A stretch of DNA of 36,540 nt, from contig CP070782.1 of the NCBI GenBank assembly GCA_020346325.1, positions 3,063,297 to 3,099,836 of the forward strand, written 5' to 3'. This DNA comes from Phycisphaerales bacterium. Its GTDB lineage: Bacteria > Planctomycetota > Phycisphaerae > Sedimentisphaerales > Anaerobacaceae. Numbering within the stretch: the stretch's first letter is position 1; each line of letters starts with the position of its first letter. This document shows, piece by piece, positions 33,741 through 36,540 of the stretch. The notes under the pieces are model-generated. The model did not search any database. It worked only from the letters and a program-made list of their open reading frames with translations, and was not told the DNA's origin. Both the position numbers and the translations under genes were made by a program.

Positions 33741-35603
33741 TCACCACTCACCAAGTGGTCTGATATCAGCTTTGTTGATTGTCTCGCCCTCCGGCCAGAC
33801 AGGTGACAATAACACAGCGATCCGCACATCCCCCTCGGCCTTGGCCAAACGAATGACCAAACGTCTGACACCTTTGTTGGCTCTCTGCGGCGGCTCCTGC
33901 TCAGCCGACTCTGCGGCGAAAGCAGCGTCGCCCGGCGCCAGGATGCGGGCCAGAAGTCGCCGGCCACCGAGGCTTAGTTCAGCGATGTCACTTCCTTTCG
34001 CGTCAATCTCGGCATCGGTCGTCAGCCCCCACAGGACGTCGCAGGGCTCTTTCATCTGGAACTCGTCCTGCACGAGAACGGCGCGCCGGTTGCCAATCAG
34101 TTGGAGGCCCCGCCGGGCCGAGCGAGCGAATTTCTCGTACGCCTCGGTCAACTCGATCACCACAGCCGGGCTCGAGCCATTGAGTTGCTTCGTGACAAAG
34201 TTGGACTTGGCCAGCGGGTCCTGACTCGCACCGCCCAACATACAGATGCTGTGGCTGGCCGAATTCAGACGATAGTACGACCAGCGCGTGCCCCCTCGTC
34301 CTGCGCTCCAGTAACCCGGCAGGTTGTAGTTGTCGGCGCCCAGATCGCGGACCCAGCGCACCCCCAAAGCATCCAACTCGAAATTGCCCAAATCGAGATG
34401 CCCATGATTGACCTGGTTGTATCCGGCTTTGATCCCGACGAAGAGGGCGTTGGGATCATCCCAGGCACTGCGAAACAACGCGACCTCTACCGGGCCGTCG
34501 AAATATCTGTCAAGCTGCTTTCGTGCAGCCCGGGCCGGAGGACACGCCGCGTACCACACCAGATGCTCCGCACTGGCCGACCGTTGGGTAATCACCTCAT
34601 GCTCGGCGTATGCGAACAGCGGATAGTGATACGTCCGGGCCAGCCAGAACATGCAGGCCATCGGTCGCCGCGCGCTGCGCTGGCCCACGTCCGCGAAATT
34701 CAGATACAGGCCGGTCGGCCCGGTCGTATAGACCGGAAAGAAGCCGGCCTTGGAGAGGCCTTCGACGTCGAGCAGTCTGAAGGTGTTGCCCAAAGCCGTC
34801 TCCAGTGCGGTTAGCCCATAGGCCGTGTAGCGCGTCGCGTAACTCCAGTAGCCCGGCCCCTCACCCCAGGCGCCATCAGGACCGTAACTCTTCAAAGCTC
34901 GCGGCAACGACTTGACCGCCGCAGGGATGATCTGCTGAGCATAGCCGGGCTCAATATCGGCGATTGCCAACGCCCCGATGATCATCCCTCCATTGCAGAC
35001 CTGATTCCAGTTGTACTCACTCTTGACCCACCAGCCGTCTTTCTCATATACGGCCAGCCCGGGCTTGAGCCCCTTCTCGATCAACGCCGCCACGATCGTC
35101 CGGCGGGTATCCGCGTCGAGGTAATCGTAAAGCCAGTCGTAGCCAACACCCACGGCGTGGGACATCTCGGCAGTATCCAGAAAGTGCGAGGGATTCCAAT
35201 CCTTGAACGCACAGACCTCCAGGAGATTGTCCCTGGCCTTGACGGCATAGCGCGCCTCCCCCGTCCAGCGATAGGCCAGCGCAAGCGCGTAGATGCGATG
35301 CAGACAATCACGACTGACGCTGAGCAGTCGCGGTCCGACCTTCCGGTAGACCAGCGGATCCCTCTTGAGGCAACGCTCAGCATCCTCGTGAACGTCCCGC
35401 CAGCATTTCTGCAGAGCCTCATCCTGCGGGTAGCTGGCCCGCAGGCGTCCCAGATCCCGATCGTTCAACATGAGTCTGGGGTGCCCCTTCTCCAGCGACG
35501 ACAGAATGTCTTGCCCTGTCGTGACTTGCTGGCTCTGAGCAGAGAACGCCGGAAAGAGTGAAGCCGCTAAGCACAGAATTGTCCAAAGCCTCGTCCGTTG
35601 CAT
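33741..35603 (-). CDS. Secreted heparinase II/III-like protein
   Basis: The 620-residue exported protein has a signal peptide (ILCLAASLFPAFSAQSQQ). An all-alpha toroid domain follows (ALALAYRWTGEARYA, DTAEMSHAVGVGYDWLYDYL, EYNWNQVCNGGMIIGAL). The C-terminal beta domain has VNHGHLDLGNFELDALG near residue 398, the heparinase II/III signature region. The family comprises polysaccharide lyases that act on uronic-acid-containing glycans such as heparin, alginate or oligo-alginate; the substrate here cannot be read. The conserved Asn, Tyr and His positions suggest it is active. It is transcribed away from the nagB-like gene and upstream of the esterase. Confidence 0.88.
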   Translation of the reverse strand: MQRTRLWTILCLAASLFPAFSAQSQQVTTGQDILSSLEKGHPRLMLNDRDLGRLRASYPQDEALQKCWRDVHEDAERCLKRDPLVYRKVGPRLLSVSRDCLHRIYALALAYRWTGEARYAVKARDNLLEVCAFKDWNPSHFLDTAEMSHAVGVGYDWLYDYLDADTRRTIVAALIEKGLKPGLAVYEKDGWWVKSEYNWNQVCNGGMIIGALAIADIEPGYAQQIIPAAVKSLPRALKSYGPDGAWGEGPGYWSYATRYTAYGLTALETALGNTFRLLDVEGLSKAGFFPVYTTGPTGLYLNFADVGQRSARRPMACMFWLARTYHYPLFAYAEHEVITQRSASAEHLVWYAACPPARAARKQLDRYFDGPVEVALFRSAWDDPNALFVGIKAGYNQVNHGHLDLGNFELDALGVRWVRDLGADNYNLPGYWSAGRGGTRWSYYRLNSASHSICMLGGASQDPLAKSNFVTKQLNGSSPAVVIELTEAYEKFARSARRGLQLIGNRRAVLVQDEFQMKEPCDVLWGLTTDAEIDAKGSDIAELSLGGRRLLARILAPGDAAFAAESAEQEPPQRANKGVRRLVIRLAKAEGDVRIAVLLSPVWPEGETINKADIRPLGEW

Positions 35604-35656
35604 ATGTTGCCTTTCAGCGTGTCACCAAGCCTGATCGCCCTATGTCCCTGCCTGAC

Positions 35657-35686
35657 GTTATAGGGGCAATACGATAGCCGATGCAA
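35657..35686 (-). promoter_or_regulatory. Possible promoter of the heparinase-esterase pair
   Basis: The minus strand reads TTGCAT (35681-35686), an 18-nt spacer and TATAAC (35657-35662; five of six). The -35 is weak (three of six). It would give a leader of about 45 nt before ATG 35603. Confidence 0.35.
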
Positions 35687-35726
35687 GACAATTCCCGGCC
35701 TCGGCCGCAGCGTCGGGCGTACCGCG

Positions 35727-35755
35727 TTGACACACCGGCGCCGGTCCCATATCAT
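35727..35755 (+). promoter_or_regulatory. Strong sigma-70-type promoter of the nagB-like gene, with palindrome
   Basis: A perfect TTGACA (35727-35732), a 17-nt spacer and TATCAT (35750-35755; five of six) lie 41 nt before ATG 35797. The spacer contains a perfect 12-bp palindrome, ACCGGCGCCGGT (35734-35745), a candidate operator. Confidence 0.65.
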
Positions 35756-35796
35756 CTGGTCGACATGACATGCTGGGGCTCTTGAGGGACCAAACC

Positions 35797-36540
35797 ATGA
35801 ACAAGCTGGTGTTCGTGACAAAACAGGAAATGGGAACCGCCGCCGCCCAGGCTGCGGCCGAAGGGATCAGACAAGCCATTGCCGAGAAGGGCCAGGCAAA
35901 CCTCATCCTGGCGACGGGCGCCAGCCAGTTCGAGATGCTTGAGGCGCTCACCGCCGCGTCCGGGATCGACTGGTCGAAAGTGATCATGTTCCACCTCGAT
36001 GAGTATATCGGCCTGGGGCCGGACCACCCTGCCAGTTTCCGCAAGTACCTCAAGGAACGCTTTGTCGATCGGGTTGGGCCGCTCCAGGCAGCGCATTTCG
36101 TCGACGGGGATACCACCGACCCTGCCGCTGAATGCACCAGGCTGGGTGACCTCATCCGCAACCATCCGATAGACGTCGCCTGCATCGGCATTGGTGAGAA
36201 CGGGCATCTGGCCTTCAACGATCCGCCGGCCGATTTCAACACGGACGAACCGTATCTCGTGGTTGATCTCGACGAACGCTGTCGAAAGCAGCAGCTTGGT
36301 GAGGGGTGGTTCCCGACTTTGGACGACGTGCCCCGCCGGGCCATTTCCATGAGCATCCGGCAGATCCTCAGGAGCGAACGTCTGATTGTTACTGTGCCCG
36401 ATGAACGCAAGGCGACCGCCGTGGCCGGCGCCCTGACCGGGCCGGTGACACCCGATTGCCCGGCCTCGATTCTCCAGGAGCATGGCAACTGCTCGCTTTT
36501 CCTGGACGAACCGGCCGCTTCACAGCTTCCCGCAGACTCC
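35797..36540 (+). CDS. nagB: Glucosamine-6-phosphate deaminase, NagB-like (3' end cut by window)
   Basis: NagB-type enzymes convert glucosamine-6-phosphate to fructose-6-phosphate and ammonia in amino-sugar use. The frame from ATG 35797 (GAGGG 8 nt upstream) stays open to the window end, giving 248 residues. Family landmarks are [20 protein letters not shown] (Asp68) and [17 protein letters not shown] (His137). Relative to E. coli NagB, the Asp141 position is Asn135 and Glu148 is Asp142, as in a branch of NagB paralogues, so the exact substrate is less sure. An in-frame ATG at 35770 is less likely. The gene diverges from the heparinase/esterase pair, fitting a role in handling released amino sugars. 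Confidence 0.85.
   Translation, partial: MNKLVFVTKQEMGTAAAQAAAEGIRQAIAEKGQANLILATGASQFEMLEALTAASGIDWSKVIMFHLDEYIGLGPDHPASFRKYLKERFVDRVGPLQAAHFVDGDTTDPAAECTRLGDLIRNHPIDVACIGIGENGHLAFNDPPADFNTDEPYLVVDLDERCRKQQLGEGWFPTLDDVPRRAISMSIRQILRSERLIVTVPDERKATAVAGALTGPVTPDCPASILQEHGNCSLFLDEPAASQLPADS

Noticed and set aside
35658..36488. Long minus-strand frames at the right end
   Set aside because: They are antisense to the clear NagB-like reading frame, which has a promoter, a ribosome-binding site and family motifs but no stop inside the window.

Overview
The window is about 36.5 kb of GC-rich, gene-dense bacterial chromosome. It holds 34 protein genes and no RNA gene, insertion sequence or CRISPR array that I can support. 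The gene content best fits a Planctomycetota genome, probably class Phycisphaerae. The pointers are a SpoVG with an internal zinc ribbon, DUF1573 and tetraheme lipoprotein-type genes beside a full type II secretion (Gsp) locus, and a planctomycete-style heparinase/esterase pair. The lineage is inferred from gene content, not from a marker tree.

Region 1 (1-7.1 kb) begins inside a PilT retraction ATPase gene, followed by a zinc-ribbon membrane protein. On the minus strand lie a DUF1570-like metallopeptidase and maf, which look artificially joined by a one-base frameshift, then AMMECR1 and a DedA/VTT membrane protein. The VTT gene and ispE diverge from a 138-bp gap that holds two almost exactly superimposed sigma-70-type promoters. 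ispE is followed by spoVG, and a FlgM-like anti-sigma gene converges on them.

Region 2 (7.5-24.0 kb, minus strand) is one long transcription unit: DUF1573 lipoprotein, metallophosphatase-like tetraheme cytochrome, then gspC-D-E-F-G-H-I-J-K-L-M in the canonical order. Prepilin peptidase (gspO) is not in the window. A 471-nt gap rich in inverted repeats separates gspC from gspD.

Region 3 (24.1-32.5 kb, plus strand) is a housekeeping run: rpmE with its promoter and an intrinsic terminator, prfA, an adenylate-kinase-like/nucleoside-deoxyribosyltransferase-like fusion, deoC, a DUF6504-like gene, pabB, pabC, a Nif3-like gene and scpB. Several of these are joined by 4-nt ATGA overlaps.

Region 4 (32.5-36.5 kb) is a small glycan-use locus. 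A secreted heparinase II/III-like protein and a secreted acetyl-xylan-esterase-like hydrolase lie on the minus strand. Divergent to them is a NagB-like glucosamine-6-phosphate deaminase that runs off the right end and has a strong promoter with a 12-bp palindrome in its spacer.

The most unusual items are the kinase-like/deoxyribosyltransferase-like fusion with a degenerate P-loop next to deoC, the redox-linked T2SS operon, the zinc-ribbon SpoVG, the FlgM-like gene behind a sigma-28-like promoter, and the structured gspC-gspD gap.
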